Shown: in pieces, positions 37,052 to 45,996 of the stretch
Layout: each line of letters begins with the position of its first letter
How positions within the stretch are numbered: position 1 is the stretch's first letter
Assembly (NCBI GenBank): GCA_040255675.1
Contig: JBDZVM010000014.1
Coordinates: forward strand, 1 to 64,000
Direction: 5' to 3'
DNA length: 64,000 bases
DNA from: JBDZVM01 sp040255675
Lineage (GTDB): Bacteria > Actinomycetota > Actinomycetes > Acidothermales > Acidothermaceae
Program-made: the position numbers and the translations under genes
The notes under the pieces: generated by a model
Told to the model about the DNA's origin: nothing
The model's database searches: none
Seen by the model: the letters and a program-made list of their open reading frames with translations, nothing else

Positions 37052-37711
37052 TCAGGAGACCGCGGTGGTCTCGGTCGGAACTTGGCGGGCGCTGCGCACG
37101 ACATTGTCGACGAAGCCGTACTCCATCGCCTCTTCGGCGGAAAACCAGCGCTCGCGGTCGGAATCGCGCTCGATCTGCTCAATGCTTTGGCCGGTGTGCA
37201 GCGAGATGAGCTCCTGCAGTTTCTTCTTGGTGTAAAGCATTTGCTCGGCCTGGATCGCGATGAGGGACGCCGAACCGCCGATGCCGCCGAGCGGCTGGTG
37301 CATCATGATGCGCGCGTGCGGCAGCGCGTAACGTTTGCCACGCTCGCCCGCGCACAGCAAGAACTGCCCCATCGAAGCGGCAAGACCCATGCCGACGGTG
37401 GCGACATCGCATTGCACGTACTGCATCGTGTCGTAAATCGCCATACCGGCGTCGACCGACCCACCCGGTGAGTTGATGTACAGGTAGATGTCGCGCTCGG
37501 GGTCTTCGGCCGCGAGGAGCAGGAGCTGCGCGCAAATCTTGTTCGCGATCGCGTCGTCGACCACCGAACCCAAGAAGATGATGCGGTTCTTCAGCAGCTT
37601 GTTGAACACGTCGTCTTCTGGGGAGACGCCGGACGACGGCATCCGCATCAACGGGTTGTCAGCGCTCGTTCCAGCGCCAAGAGGTTCAGCGCCGAGGTTT
37701 TCGTTCGCCAC
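37052..37711 (-). CDS. clpP1: ATP-dependent Clp protease proteolytic subunit ClpP1
   Basis: This 219-aa ClpP has GLAASMGQFLL (catalytic Ser), IMMHQPLGG (catalytic His) and YINSPGGSVDAG. An N-terminal stretch of about 30 residues is probably removed, as in other ClpP1. The GTG at 37711 has AGGTGA upstream; GTG at 37720 is an alternative. The gap before it contains a possible ClgR box and -10 element. Confidence 0.96.
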   Translation of the reverse strand: MANENLGAEPLGAGTSADNPLMRMPSSGVSPEDDVFNKLLKNRIIFLGSVVDDAIANKICAQLLLLAAEDPERDIYLYINSPGGSVDAGMAIYDTMQYVQCDVATVGMGLAASMGQFLLCAGERGKRYALPHARIMMHQPLGGIGGSASLIAIQAEQMLYTKKKLQELISLHTGQSIEQIERDSDRERWFSAEEAMEYGFVDNVVRSARQVPTETTAVS

Positions 37712-37821
37712 CGCAGTCACCTGCTCGTCTTCTGCCGGGCGGCGCCCGGACCTCCGCGCCGTTACCGGCCAGGCCCAACGCGCCGACGTTCCACTTCTGG
37801 TTATCGGATACCGCTGATGCG

Positions 37822-37881
37822 ACCCTAACCGGCGGAAGGCCCGGTTCGGCACACTCTCGCGCGGTGTTCGCTGAGGGCGCA
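37822..37881 (-). promoter_or_regulatory. Putative clpP1P2 promoter with ClgR-like box
   Basis: CGC-N5-GCG occurs at 37869-37879 within GTTCGCTGAGGGCG (37866-37879), matching the ClgR half-site layout I recall from Streptomyces and Mycobacterium clp promoters. On the minus strand TAGGGT at 37827-37822 could be the -10. The box would then centre near -60, suitable for an activator. No ClgR gene lies in this window. Confidence 0.4.
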
Positions 37882-37910
37882 GGGCCACCTGGTTCGGCCG
37901 CGCGGGCAGG

Positions 37911-39245
37911 TCAGGCCCGCGCGGACGCGGCGTCCTGCTCCAACCGGTCGAGGTCGACGGGACGGCCGGAGGCGTCGGTGATCGTAGCGTTCTCGAGCAC
38001 CTTCGCCAGGGCCTTGCCCCGCAGCACGTCGGCGACCGCGAGCGGCACGGCACCGCTTCGCATCAGCTGGTTGGCGTACTCGTCGGGGCTCATGCCGGCC
38101 CGCGCCGCCCGCCGCACGATGTACTCGCTCAGCTCCGCCTCTTCGACGTTGAGTTGTTCTTTGGCCACGACCGCGTCGAGCACGAACTGCGCCCGCATGT
38201 CGCGCTCGACGTCGGTGACGATGTGTGCCTGGTGCTCCTCGGGCGTCTCGTTTTGCGCCGCGAGGTAAGCGTCGAGGTCGAGGCCGCGCGCGGCGAGCTG
38301 CTCGTCGAGGTTTCGGTTGCGTGCCTCGATCTCACGCTCGACGACCCGCTCCGGCAGCGGAATCTCGACTTTGCCGAGCAAGACCTCGAGTGCCTTATCG
38401 CGCGCCTGCATGCCCTGCTCGAGGCGGCGTACGCGCTCGAGCCGCTCCCGCAGATCGGCGCGCAAGTCGTCGAGCGTCTCGAACTCGCTAGCCTCCTGCG
38501 CGAAGTCGTCGTCGATGGCCGGGAGCTCCTTGACCCGCACAGCCTTCACCGTGACAGTGGCGCGGCCCGATTTGTCGGCGTACTCGCCCGCGAGCGGCGC
38601 GTCGAACTCGGCCGACTCCCCCGCCGACAGCCCAACAACGGCGGCGTCGAGTCCCTCGATCAAGTTGCCGCTGCCGACTTCGTAGGAGAGGCCGTTGGCG
38701 ATGCCGTCTTCGATCGGCTGACCGTCGGCGGCAAGCGCCAGGTCGATGGTGATGAAGTCGCCTTCCTGCACCGGACGCTCGACCGTCGTCAGGGTCGCGA
38801 ACCGATCGGCCAGGTCGGACAGCTGCTCCTCGACGTCCGCGTCGGTGACCTCGACATCGTCGACAGTGACCGGCAGCCCGTCGAGTTCGGGGAGCTCGAA
38901 ATCGGGCCGGACGTCGACCTCCGCGGTGAACGTGAGTTGCTCGCCGTCGCCAAAGTTGGTGACGTCGATCTCAGGCTGACTGAGAACCCGGACGTCGGCT
39001 TCGTCGACCGCCTGCCCGTAAAACCGTGGAATCGCGTCGTTCACCGCCTCTTCGAGGACGACGCCGCGCCCGACCCGCTGGTCGACGATGCGGGGCGGTA
39101 CCTTGCCGGGCCGAAAACCGGGCACCCGAATCTGCCCGGCGACCTTCTTGTAGGCGGCGTCAAGGCTCGGCGACAGCTCAGCGAAGTCGACCTCGACGGT
39201 CAGCTTGACCCTCGTCGGGCTCAGGGTCTCGATGGCGCTCTTCAC
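37911..39245 (-). CDS. tig: Trigger factor
   Basis: This 444-aa chaperone has the ribosome-binding domain (VDFAELSPSLDAAYKKVAGQIRVPGFRPGKVPP), the FKBP-type prolyl isomerase domain near 155-240 (VQEGDFITIDLALAADGQPIEDG) and the C-terminal arm domain. It binds nascent chains at the ribosome exit. The GTG at 39245 has AGGAG 8 nt upstream. It precedes clpP1-clpP2-clpX in the conserved order. Confidence 0.97.
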   Translation of the reverse strand: MKSAIETLSPTRVKLTVEVDFAELSPSLDAAYKKVAGQIRVPGFRPGKVPPRIVDQRVGRGVVLEEAVNDAIPRFYGQAVDEADVRVLSQPEIDVTNFGDGEQLTFTAEVDVRPDFELPELDGLPVTVDDVEVTDADVEEQLSDLADRFATLTTVERPVQEGDFITIDLALAADGQPIEDGIANGLSYEVGSGNLIEGLDAAVVGLSAGESAEFDAPLAGEYADKSGRATVTVKAVRVKELPAIDDDFAQEASEFETLDDLRADLRERLERVRRLEQGMQARDKALEVLLGKVEIPLPERVVEREIEARNRNLDEQLAARGLDLDAYLAAQNETPEEHQAHIVTDVERDMRAQFVLDAVVAKEQLNVEEAELSEYIVRRAARAGMSPDEYANQLMRSGAVPLAVADVLRGKALAKVLENATITDASGRPVDLDRLEQDAASARA

Positions 39246-39426
39246 TGGTGCTACTCCTAGGGCCAAGGCTGCGGTGCGGGTGGTCGGGGCAGTGGTCGGG
39301 GCGAGGCGAGATCGGTACTCGAAGACAGGCTTCCGAGGCTACCGAAACACACGCACGCGCACGCCGCGAGGGCGGCGCTTGACAGGTGCGCGGGCGCTTG
39401 CCCTGCCAGCGGCGGGGTACGGGGCG

Positions 39427-40269
39427 ATGATGACATCGCACATCGAAACCCCTGCCGTTTCGGTTCACGCCACCGGAGTCGGCGAACTGCGCTTCATCGG
39501 CAACGCCACGCTTCTCATTCGCTACGGCCCGTTCACCATGCTCACCGACCCCAATTTTTTGCGCCGCGGCGAGCGTGCCTACCTTGGCTACGGGCTGACC
39601 AGTCGGCGTCGCACTGACCCGGCAATGTCGATCGACGATCTGCCGGCGCTCGACGGCGTCGTGCTCTCGCACCTGCACGGCGACCACTGGGACCGGGTCG
39701 CCCGGCATCGGCTCGATCGCGGCATGCCGATCGTGACCACGCCGCACGCGGCCCGCCGGCTGCAGGGCTGGCACGGGTTCCGGCGCGCCGTCGGGTTGCG
39801 CACCTGGGAGCAGCACACGCTGTTCAAGGACGGCGCCACCCTGCGAGTGACCGCGTTGCCAGGCTTGCACGCGCCCGGTTCGGCGCGGTACCTACTTCCC
39901 CCGGTGATGGGCAGCCTGCTGGAACTGCGAACCAGCGCGGGCGGCCCGGTCGACCATCGTGTCTACATCACCGGCGACACGCTCATGCACGACGCGATCC
40001 ACGAGATCGCCCGTCGCTACCCCGACACCGATCTCGCGATCGTGCACTTGGGCGGGACGACGCTCCCCGGCGGGCTCATGGTCACCATGGATGGTCGGCA
40101 AGGAGCGGAACTGCTGTCGGTCGTCGCCGCGCGACGCGCCGTCCCGGTGCATTTCGACGACTACGAGGCATTCAAGTCGCCGCTCGCCGACTTCCGGGCG
40201 GAGGTCGAAAAGCGCGGTCTTGCCGACCGGGTGACCTACGTCGACCGCGGCGGCGTTCTAGCGCTGTAG
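39427..40269 (+). CDS. Metallo-beta-lactamase-fold hydrolase (UlaG/NAPE-PLD-like)
   Basis: This 280-aa protein has FIGNATLLIRYGPFTMLTDPNF followed by the metal motif HLHGDH at 82-87 (H82, H84, D86, H87), then TALPGLHAPG, VYITGDTLMHD and VPVHFDDYEAF (all landmarks). The fold and order fit UlaG-like lactonases. The substrate is unknown. The ATG at 39427 is followed by a second ATG. It diverges from tig. A 17-bp tandem repeat covers its stop codon. Confidence 0.85.
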   Translation: MMTSHIETPAVSVHATGVGELRFIGNATLLIRYGPFTMLTDPNFLRRGERAYLGYGLTSRRRTDPAMSIDDLPALDGVVLSHLHGDHWDRVARHRLDRGMPIVTTPHAARRLQGWHGFRRAVGLRTWEQHTLFKDGATLRVTALPGLHAPGSARYLLPPVMGSLLELRTSAGGPVDHRVYITGDTLMHDAIHEIARRYPDTDLAIVHLGGTTLPGGLMVTMDGRQGAELLSVVAARRAVPVHFDDYEAFKSPLADFRAEVEKRGLADRVTYVDRGGVLAL

Positions 40270-40301
40270 GTCTGTTGGCGCTGTAGGTCTGTTGGCGCTG
40301 T
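40261..40301. repeat. 17-bp tandem repeat across the stop codon
   Basis: GCGCTGTAGGTCTGTTG is present at 40261-40277 and again at 40278-40294, followed by the first 7 bases of a third copy. The stop codon TAG of the metallo-hydrolase gene lies in the first copy and is repeated in the second. Confidence 0.8.
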
Positions 40302-40340
40302 CACTCGAGGTAGCGCTGTGACTCCGGGTAGTGCTGTACG

Positions 40341-40414
40341 TCGGGGTGCCCGGATTTGAACCGGGGGCCTTTCGCTCCCAAAGCGAACGCGCTGCCAAAC
40401 TGCGCCACACCCCG
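40341..40414 (-). tRNA. tRNA-Pro (anticodon TGG)
   Basis: A 74-nt cloverleaf reads on the minus strand: acceptor CGGGGTG/CACCCCG, anticodon stem TTCGC/GCGAA with loop TTTGGGA (TGG at 34-36), T arm CCGGTTCAAATCCGG-like. CCA is not encoded. Confidence 0.95.
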
Positions 40415-40524
40415 CGGCCGAGCACACGCCAGCCCGGATCGCGATCCGTAGTCTAGGCGGTACCGGCGTCTGCCTGAACCTGCGCGCCCAGTCCAGCCCA
40501 CGTCGATGGGCCAACGCCGGTACC

Positions 40525-41742
40525 GTGTGCGACGTGTCGATCTTTCATCGTGCCGGCGCCGCGGCCCCCGCGTCACTCGCGGGTTCGCGTCGGCGTTGGG
40601 CGTTCGTGACGGCGATCATCGGATGGGCCACGTCGCCGCGTCAGCGCGCGGACTGGTTTCCGCGTGAATCTCGCGTCGGCAAGGCGTTGCGCGTCGCGCG
40701 CTTGCTCGCGGTCGTGACGTGGGGGGTAACGCTCGTCTACTCCTGGCATGGCTCGGGCGTGCCGTTCGACCGAGAAGGCCTTTTGGTGTGGATTTGTTTT
40801 GGTTTGCTCGCCGCCAGCATCGGACGTCACCCCGTGAGTTTGCTCCAGGTGACGCTGGATTTCCTGCCGTTCGCGCTTGCGCTCGTCGCCTACGATTACC
40901 TTCGCGGCCTGTCCTATCAACTCGGCATGCCCACATGGTGGCATCCGCAGGTCGACGTCGACAGATTCCTCTTCTTTGGCCATGACCCGACGGTGTGGCT
41001 GCAGGCGCATCTCAAACACTCATCGCCCGACGTGCGGTGGTACGACGTCGCGGTAACCGCCTGCTACTGCTCTTTCTTTTTCCTGCCATACGTGGCGGCG
41101 GGGGTGCTGTGGTTGCGTAACCGGGCCAACTTTTACCGCTGGTCGCTGCGGTTCGTCAGCCTGTCATTTCTCGGTTTCGCGGTCTTCGCGCTGTTCCCCG
41201 CCGCGCCACCGTGGGCTGCCGCGCGCTGTTCGGCGTCCGACATCGCCTCCCACCCGAGCTCTCCGAGCTGTATGTGGCAAGACGCGCCCTTCAACGAGGC
41301 CGCCGTGCACGGCGGTCTTCTCGGCGACATGACCTCGCACCTGGCCGGGGCGAATCCTTGGGTCGAACGGACGTCGTGGTGGGGCTTCCACGATCTCCAC
41401 CTGTCGGTGGCCGCCAGCCTCCTCCAAAAGGGCCAGGCGGCCGCTGACCCTGTCGCGGCCGTACCGTCGCTACACCTCGGTGGCACCGTGCTGTTCGTAC
41501 TGTTTATGTGGAAGCGGGTGTCGAGGTGGTGGCGGCCGCTGCTAGCCGCGTATCCGCTCGCGATGACGTTCTCACTCGTGTACTCCGCTGAGCACTACGT
41601 GTTCGATTGCCTCACCGGCGCCTTTGCCGCCGTCGTGGTCACGGCCGCGTCGTTGCGCCTGGAACGCTGGTGGCGCCGACGAAGAATCTCAACGCCCACG
41701 TCGATGCCGATCGAGGTGTCGGCCGAACTCGAGTCGACCTAG
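40525..41742 (+). CDS. PAP2-superfamily membrane enzyme (Aur1/inositol phosphorylceramide synthase-like)
   Basis: This 405-aa integral membrane protein has about six or seven hydrophobic segments. The C-terminal phosphatase-type motifs are VPSLHLGGTVLF and YSAEHYVFDCLTG, matching the SLHxG and HYxxD pattern of the PAP2_3/Aur1 group. Such enzymes transfer or remove phosphorylated head groups on lipids. The substrate is unknown. A large loop (CSASDIASHPSSPSC to WWGFHDLH) lies before the motifs. The GTG at 40525 or one at 40534 is the start. It stands alone between two tRNA genes. Confidence 0.8.
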   Translation: MCDVSIFHRAGAAAPASLAGSRRRWAFVTAIIGWATSPRQRADWFPRESRVGKALRVARLLAVVTWGVTLVYSWHGSGVPFDREGLLVWICFGLLAASIGRHPVSLLQVTLDFLPFALALVAYDYLRGLSYQLGMPTWWHPQVDVDRFLFFGHDPTVWLQAHLKHSSPDVRWYDVAVTACYCSFFFLPYVAAGVLWLRNRANFYRWSLRFVSLSFLGFAVFALFPAAPPWAAARCSASDIASHPSSPSCMWQDAPFNEAAVHGGLLGDMTSHLAGANPWVERTSWWGFHDLHLSVAASLLQKGQAAADPVAAVPSLHLGGTVLFVLFMWKRVSRWWRPLLAAYPLAMTFSLVYSAEHYVFDCLTGAFAAVVVTAASLRLERWWRRRRISTPTSMPIEVSAELEST

Positions 41743-41930
41743 CTTCGCTCCGCGACGCTAACCGTGGGGAGCACTATTCCGCGCAGCGACCCGTACGAGC
41801 CCGGCTGACGCCCACGCCGAGCCGAGCCCGCGATACCCTTCCCGAAGGCCGCGCGCCTTGATGATCTAGGCATCGAGGGTTCTCTTACGAACTGGGAAGC
41901 CGTTAGCCACGGGTTCTCGTACGCGGTCGC

Positions 41931-42004
<74 letters not shown>

Positions 42005-42144
42005 CCGCCTCTCGCCTCGTCACACGTCGCCCGGTGGCGGAACACACGGATCATGTCAACGATCTGGCGTGCGGCGCGCGACGTGGAGCATACCGCCGGG
42101 AGCCGCGATGTTCGGCGGGCCCATGCCCTGCCCAAGGCCTTGGC

Positions 42145-42181
42145 GACGGGTGGGCCGAGCGTGCCGCTTGGCCCACCCGTC
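42145..42181 (-). terminator. Strong hairpin after the MFS exporter gene
   Basis: GACGGGTGGGCC (42145-42156) and GGCCCACCCGTC (42170-42181) form a perfect 12-bp stem with a 13-base loop. It begins 6 bases past the exporter stop codon on the minus strand. There is no T-tract, which is usual in high-GC actinobacteria. Confidence 0.75.
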
Positions 42182-42187
42182 AGGACG

Positions 42188-43777
42188 CTAACGAGCCTCG
42201 GAACCCACCGATGCCTCAGCCATTTCGCGCGCTTCGGCGCCGGGCAACCCCGACGTGTCGACGTCGGCCGCCTTCGCGTTGATGCCGATAATCGCTGCCA
42301 CCAAAGCGATGACGCCGAACACCACGCTTACTTGAAGCGCCGTCGAAATACCGTGCGACAAAACGTGGTTGCCCCAGATGCCGGACAGCTGGTGCGTTTG
42401 CTCGAAATTCGCTTTGGCCGCGGCACTCGCGTGCTGCATGAAGGACGGCAATTGCTTGGTGAACTCGTGGCTACTGGCCGTGGCGAACGCCGTCGTCAAT
42501 ACCGCGAGTCCGATCGTGCCGCCGACCTGCTGCATGACGTTCAACAACCCGGACGCCGACCCCGATTCGTGAGGCTCGACGCCGGCCACGGCTACCGCCG
42601 TCAACGGCACGAACAAAAAGCCCATGCCGAGCGCGAAAATCACCATCGGCCCGAGCAAACCGTCGACGTAGCCGCTGCCGGCGTGCAACTGCGATAGCCA
42701 GTACAGGCCCCCGAGCGACAATGCCGCGCCGATAACCATGAAAATCTTCGGCCCCATTTTCAGCATCTGCTTCGACGCTATCCCCGCGCTGACGATGACT
42801 CCCGCGCTCACCGGCAAGAACGCGAATCCAGCCTTGAGAGGGCTGTACAGAAGAATCTTTTGCACGAACAGCGTCAAGAAGAAGAACATGCTGAACAATG
42901 CGGCGGAAAGGGCAAGCATCACCACGTAACTGCTCGCGCGATTTCGGTTCGCGAACATGTGTAGTGGCGTGATCGGTTGCACGCTTCGCGTTTCGACGAC
43001 GAAGAACAGCGCCAACAGCACGAGCGCGATAACAAAGGACGCGATGCCGACGGTGTCGTGCCAGCGGTCGTCGGACGACGCCACCTTGATGAACCCGTAG
43101 ACGAGAGCCGCCAGACCAAGGGTCGAGGTGACGGCGCCCGTGACGTCGAAGCGGCCCGGGTGCTTTTCTGATTCATTGATGAACAACGGCGCCAGCACGA
43201 AAACAGCGATGCCGATCGGGATGTTGACGAACAGCACCCACCGCCACGACAGCCACGACGTGAGCATGCCGCCCGCGAGCAAGCCGATCGCGGCGCCCGA
43301 GCCCGAAACTGCCGCGAACACGCCGAATGCTTTGTTGCGTTCGGCACCTTGCTCGAAGTTCGTGGTGATGAGCGACAGGGCGGTCGGCGCGACGATCGCA
43401 CCGCCGACGCCCTGAAGCGCGCGGGCCGCTAACAGCCACCACGAGGTGGTCGCCAACCCGCCCAAGAAAGAGGCGAGGGTGAACAACGCGATGCCGAACA
43501 TGAAAACCCGGCGGCGGCCAAGAATGTCACCGGCACGGCCGCCGAGCAGCAGCAGGCCGCCGAAGGTCAGCGTGTAGGCGTTGAGGACCCACGTCAGGCT
43601 TTCTGTCGAGAACGACAGCGCAGTCTGGATGTGCGGTAAGGCAATGTTCACGATCGTCGCGTCGAGTACGACCATGAGCTGCGAAGTCGCGATAACGGTG
43701 AGCGCGAGGCCCGGATGATGCCCGCGCCGGGCGGCGCCGCGCGCGGTGACGCTTGGCTGCGTCGAGGTCGCTGCCAT
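42188..43777 (-). CDS. DHA2-family MFS drug exporter (EmrB/QacA type)
   Basis: This 529-aa protein has about 14 hydrophobic segments. MFS landmarks include LDATIVNIALPHIQ (motif D1 of DHA2), GRAGDILGRRRVF (motif A) and ARALQGVGGAIVAPTALSLI (motifs B/C region). It exports small molecules in exchange for protons. The divergent TetR gene and two operator-like palindromes in the shared 153-base gap indicate ligand-controlled expression. The ATG start is at 43777. Confidence 0.93.
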   Translation of the reverse strand: MAATSTQPSVTARGAARRGHHPGLALTVIATSQLMVVLDATIVNIALPHIQTALSFSTESLTWVLNAYTLTFGGLLLLGGRAGDILGRRRVFMFGIALFTLASFLGGLATTSWWLLAARALQGVGGAIVAPTALSLITTNFEQGAERNKAFGVFAAVSGSGAAIGLLAGGMLTSWLSWRWVLFVNIPIGIAVFVLAPLFINESEKHPGRFDVTGAVTSTLGLAALVYGFIKVASSDDRWHDTVGIASFVIALVLLALFFVVETRSVQPITPLHMFANRNRASSYVVMLALSAALFSMFFFLTLFVQKILLYSPLKAGFAFLPVSAGVIVSAGIASKQMLKMGPKIFMVIGAALSLGGLYWLSQLHAGSGYVDGLLGPMVIFALGMGFLFVPLTAVAVAGVEPHESGSASGLLNVMQQVGGTIGLAVLTTAFATASSHEFTKQLPSFMQHASAAAKANFEQTHQLSGIWGNHVLSHGISTALQVSVVFGVIALVAAIIGINAKAADVDTSGLPGAEAREMAEASVGSEAR

Positions 43778-43828
43778 AAATCTCCCCTAGGTTGTTCGTG
43801 AACGCGGTTTCTTGTGTGACACGTCCCC

Positions 43829-43848
43829 AGTGAACGCCGTCGTTCACT
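43829..43848. promoter_or_regulatory. TetR operator, site 1
   Basis: AGTGAACG and CGTTCACT form a perfect 8-base inverted repeat around four bases (CCGT), a typical TetR-family operator. It lies in the gap between the divergent exporter and regulator genes, 52 bases before the exporter start. Confidence 0.75.
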
Positions 43849-43877
43849 AAGCTGGGCTACGCTACAACGGCCCGACT

Positions 43878-43897
43878 AGTGAACGCAACCGTTCTTT
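43878..43897. promoter_or_regulatory. TetR operator, site 2 (imperfect)
   Basis: AGTGAACG, four bases, then CGTTCTTT repeats site 1 with two mismatches in the right arm. Its centre is 49 bases from that of site 1 and about 43 bases before the tetR start, so it probably controls the regulator itself. Confidence 0.65.
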
Positions 43898-43930
43898 AGC
43901 GACGTGTCGATCACGGAAGGAGGCTTGGCG

Positions 43931-44746
43931 GTGGACCCCGACCGATCGCGTGACTGCTCACATGACGTTTCGGCAGGCGGTCTATGTGACAGTTCCGGTG
44001 ATGCTGGTGCCACCCTAAGTTCGCCCACTGACAGTCCGGTCAAACGCTGGCCGAGTGACAATCCGGCGGACGGCGAGGCGGCGCGCCGCGCCCGCGTCGC
44101 CGCGCCCAACGCGTCCGAAGCACCGTCCGGTAACGAACCGGGCCCGGCGAGGCGGCGCGGCCGCACGCTCGAGCAAGCGATCTTCCACGCGGTTCTGGAG
44201 CAAATGAACGTCGTCGGATTCTCGGGCCTCACCATGGAAGGCGTCGCCGCGTGCGCCCGCACCGGGAAGGCGGCGCTTTATCGTCGCTGGCCGTGCAAAG
44301 AAGACCTGGTGGTCGACGCGCTGAACGACGTGTTGCCGTCGTTCGACGACCCGCCCGACACCGGCAGCGTGCGCGACGACGTCGCGGAGGTGCTCCGTCG
44401 GATGGTGAGAATCATCAACAGTCGGGCCGGCTGCGCGCTGCTCGGCCTCTTCACCGAACTCGACAAGGCACACCCCTTCGTCAAGACGGTTCATGCCCGC
44501 GTGCTCAGTCCACGCAAAGTGATGATGTGCGACATCCTCGAGCGAGCGGTTCGCCGCGGCGAGATTCGCGCGGACGTCGTCACGCCGCTCACGTCCGAAG
44601 CCGGACCCGCCATGATCATTCATCAAGCGTTCGTCGACGGCCCTCCGATCGACGAAGCGTTCGTCGACGCCGTCGTCGACCAAGTGGTGATGCCGATGCT
44701 TTCCGCCCCGGCCAAACCCGCCCGACCTAGTTCCGCCACAACATGA
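43931..44746 (+). CDS. TetR-family transcriptional repressor
   Basis: This 271-aa regulator has an unusual unstructured N-terminus of about 75 residues. The DNA-binding region follows near 76-125 (GRTLEQAIFHAVLEQMNVVGFSGLTMEGVAACARTGKAALYRRWPCKEDLV, landmark), then a ligand domain of the TetR_C type. The GTG at 43931 has AAGGAGG 7 nt upstream and is preferred over the GTG at 43904. It likely represses the divergent exporter. Its end overlaps the convergent SpoIIE-type gene by 20 bases. Confidence 0.9.
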   Translation: MDPDRSRDCSHDVSAGGLCDSSGDAGATLSSPTDSPVKRWPSDNPADGEAARRARVAAPNASEAPSGNEPGPARRRGRTLEQAIFHAVLEQMNVVGFSGLTMEGVAACARTGKAALYRRWPCKEDLVVDALNDVLPSFDDPPDTGSVRDDVAEVLRRMVRIINSRAGCALLGLFTELDKAHPFVKTVHARVLSPRKVMMCDILERAVRRGEIRADVVTPLTSEAGPAMIIHQAFVDGPPIDEAFVDAVVDQVVMPMLSAPAKPARPSSATT

Positions 44747-45908
44747 CGAGCGCCCGGTCGTCGCCGGCGTCGGGCGGCACCGTCTCGATGAGCCGGCTCG
44801 CGCCGTCACGAAAGCCCCGGGTAACTAACCTCTCCGCTTCACCCATCAACTTGTCGATGCCGAGAGCCAGTTCACGTTCGGAGTTTTCGACCAAGCCGTC
44901 GGTGTAAAGAAGCAGCGCGTCGCCACTGCCCAACACCCCGGTGGCCGGAGAGAATCTGGCATCTGGGACGACGCCGAGCAGCGGCCCCTCAGCGTCGGTG
45001 AGTCGCCACAAGCCCCGACCGCTCACGAAATGCGCGGCCGGTGGATGCCCGGCGGATTCAATGACGTAGTGGCCCGTCGCCAGATCGAGCACGAGATGGA
45101 CGGCGGTGGCAAACCCGTCGGTCCAGGCCTGTCGCAGCAGGTACTCGTTGGCGGCGTTCAAGAACCGGTCGGGAGGCACGGCGCCGAGCAGGCCGCCGAG
45201 CGCCCCGGACAGCAGCAGCGCCCTGCTCCCGGCGTCCAGGCCCTTTCCGGAAACATCGACGAGCACGAGTTCGAGTGTCGCGCCGTCGCCAGTGCGCGCG
45301 GCCACCAAGAAGTCGCCGCCGAACGACGTCGGGCCGGCGCTTCGCACCAACGCCTCGCACTCCCAATCCGGCGGCAACGGCGGCATCTCGCCTTGCGCCC
45401 GTAGCCGATCGCGCAGCTCAACCAGCATCGATTCGCCTTGCAACCCGTGTACTCCAAGGACGTCACGCGTGCTGGCCAGCCGGTACGCGAATGCCACTGC
45501 CGCCGCGATGACGAAGATGCCGCCAGGTTCGACGACTCCCCAGCCGAGAATCCCCTCGCTGTACACGGTCGCCAGAGCCGCAAGCGCGATGATGGCCATG
45601 AGCCAGCGGCGGGGCAGCAAGAGGCCGCCGGCGAGAATCGGCAAGACCACGGCGGTCGGCGGAACCCAGTCGGGCCCGATCGCGGGGCTCAAGACCCCGA
45701 ACAAGACGACGAGGGCGGCGAGCCAGAACCGCGCCACGGACGGCGCCATAAAACGGCTGTGCCTGATCTTCGCCCAGCGCCGTCGCGCCCGGCCGGAACG
45801 TCGGCGGGTCGATCTAACGACGCCCGCTCGCCGCGCGGTCGGTAGGTAGGGCGAGTCCGCGAAAGCGCTCTTGGTCACGTCGCGCATGGTCACGTCGCGC
45901 ACCAGCAT
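44727..45908 (-). CDS. Membrane PP2C/SpoIIE-type serine phosphatase
   Basis: This 393-aa protein has an Arg-rich cytoplasmic start, about four hydrophobic segments (residues 55-150), and a SpoIIE phosphatase domain. The domain shows SFGGDFLVAAR (metal-binding Gly-Asp), LVLVDVSGKGLDAG, ESAGHPPAA, LLLYTDGLVE and DDRALVMLWR. Such enzymes usually dephosphorylate anti-anti-sigma factors. No sensor GAF/PAS domain is seen, and no anti-sigma partner lies nearby. The ATG at 45908 is the first start; one at M8 is possible. Confidence 0.88.
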   Translation of the reverse strand: MLVRDVTMRDVTKSAFADSPYLPTARRAGVVRSTRRRSGRARRRWAKIRHSRFMAPSVARFWLAALVVLFGVLSPAIGPDWVPPTAVVLPILAGGLLLPRRWLMAIIALAALATVYSEGILGWGVVEPGGIFVIAAAVAFAYRLASTRDVLGVHGLQGESMLVELRDRLRAQGEMPPLPPDWECEALVRSAGPTSFGGDFLVAARTGDGATLELVLVDVSGKGLDAGSRALLLSGALGGLLGAVPPDRFLNAANEYLLRQAWTDGFATAVHLVLDLATGHYVIESAGHPPAAHFVSGRGLWRLTDAEGPLLGVVPDARFSPATGVLGSGDALLLYTDGLVENSERELALGIDKLMGEAERLVTRGFRDGASRLIETVPPDAGDDRALVMLWRN

Positions 45909-45996
45909 GATCGGAAAGCGTAACGAACGCGCAACGACCGAGGCGATCTAGACACCGCCGCCGGCGCCCGTCCCGCTTGACGCATACGCTCGACGC

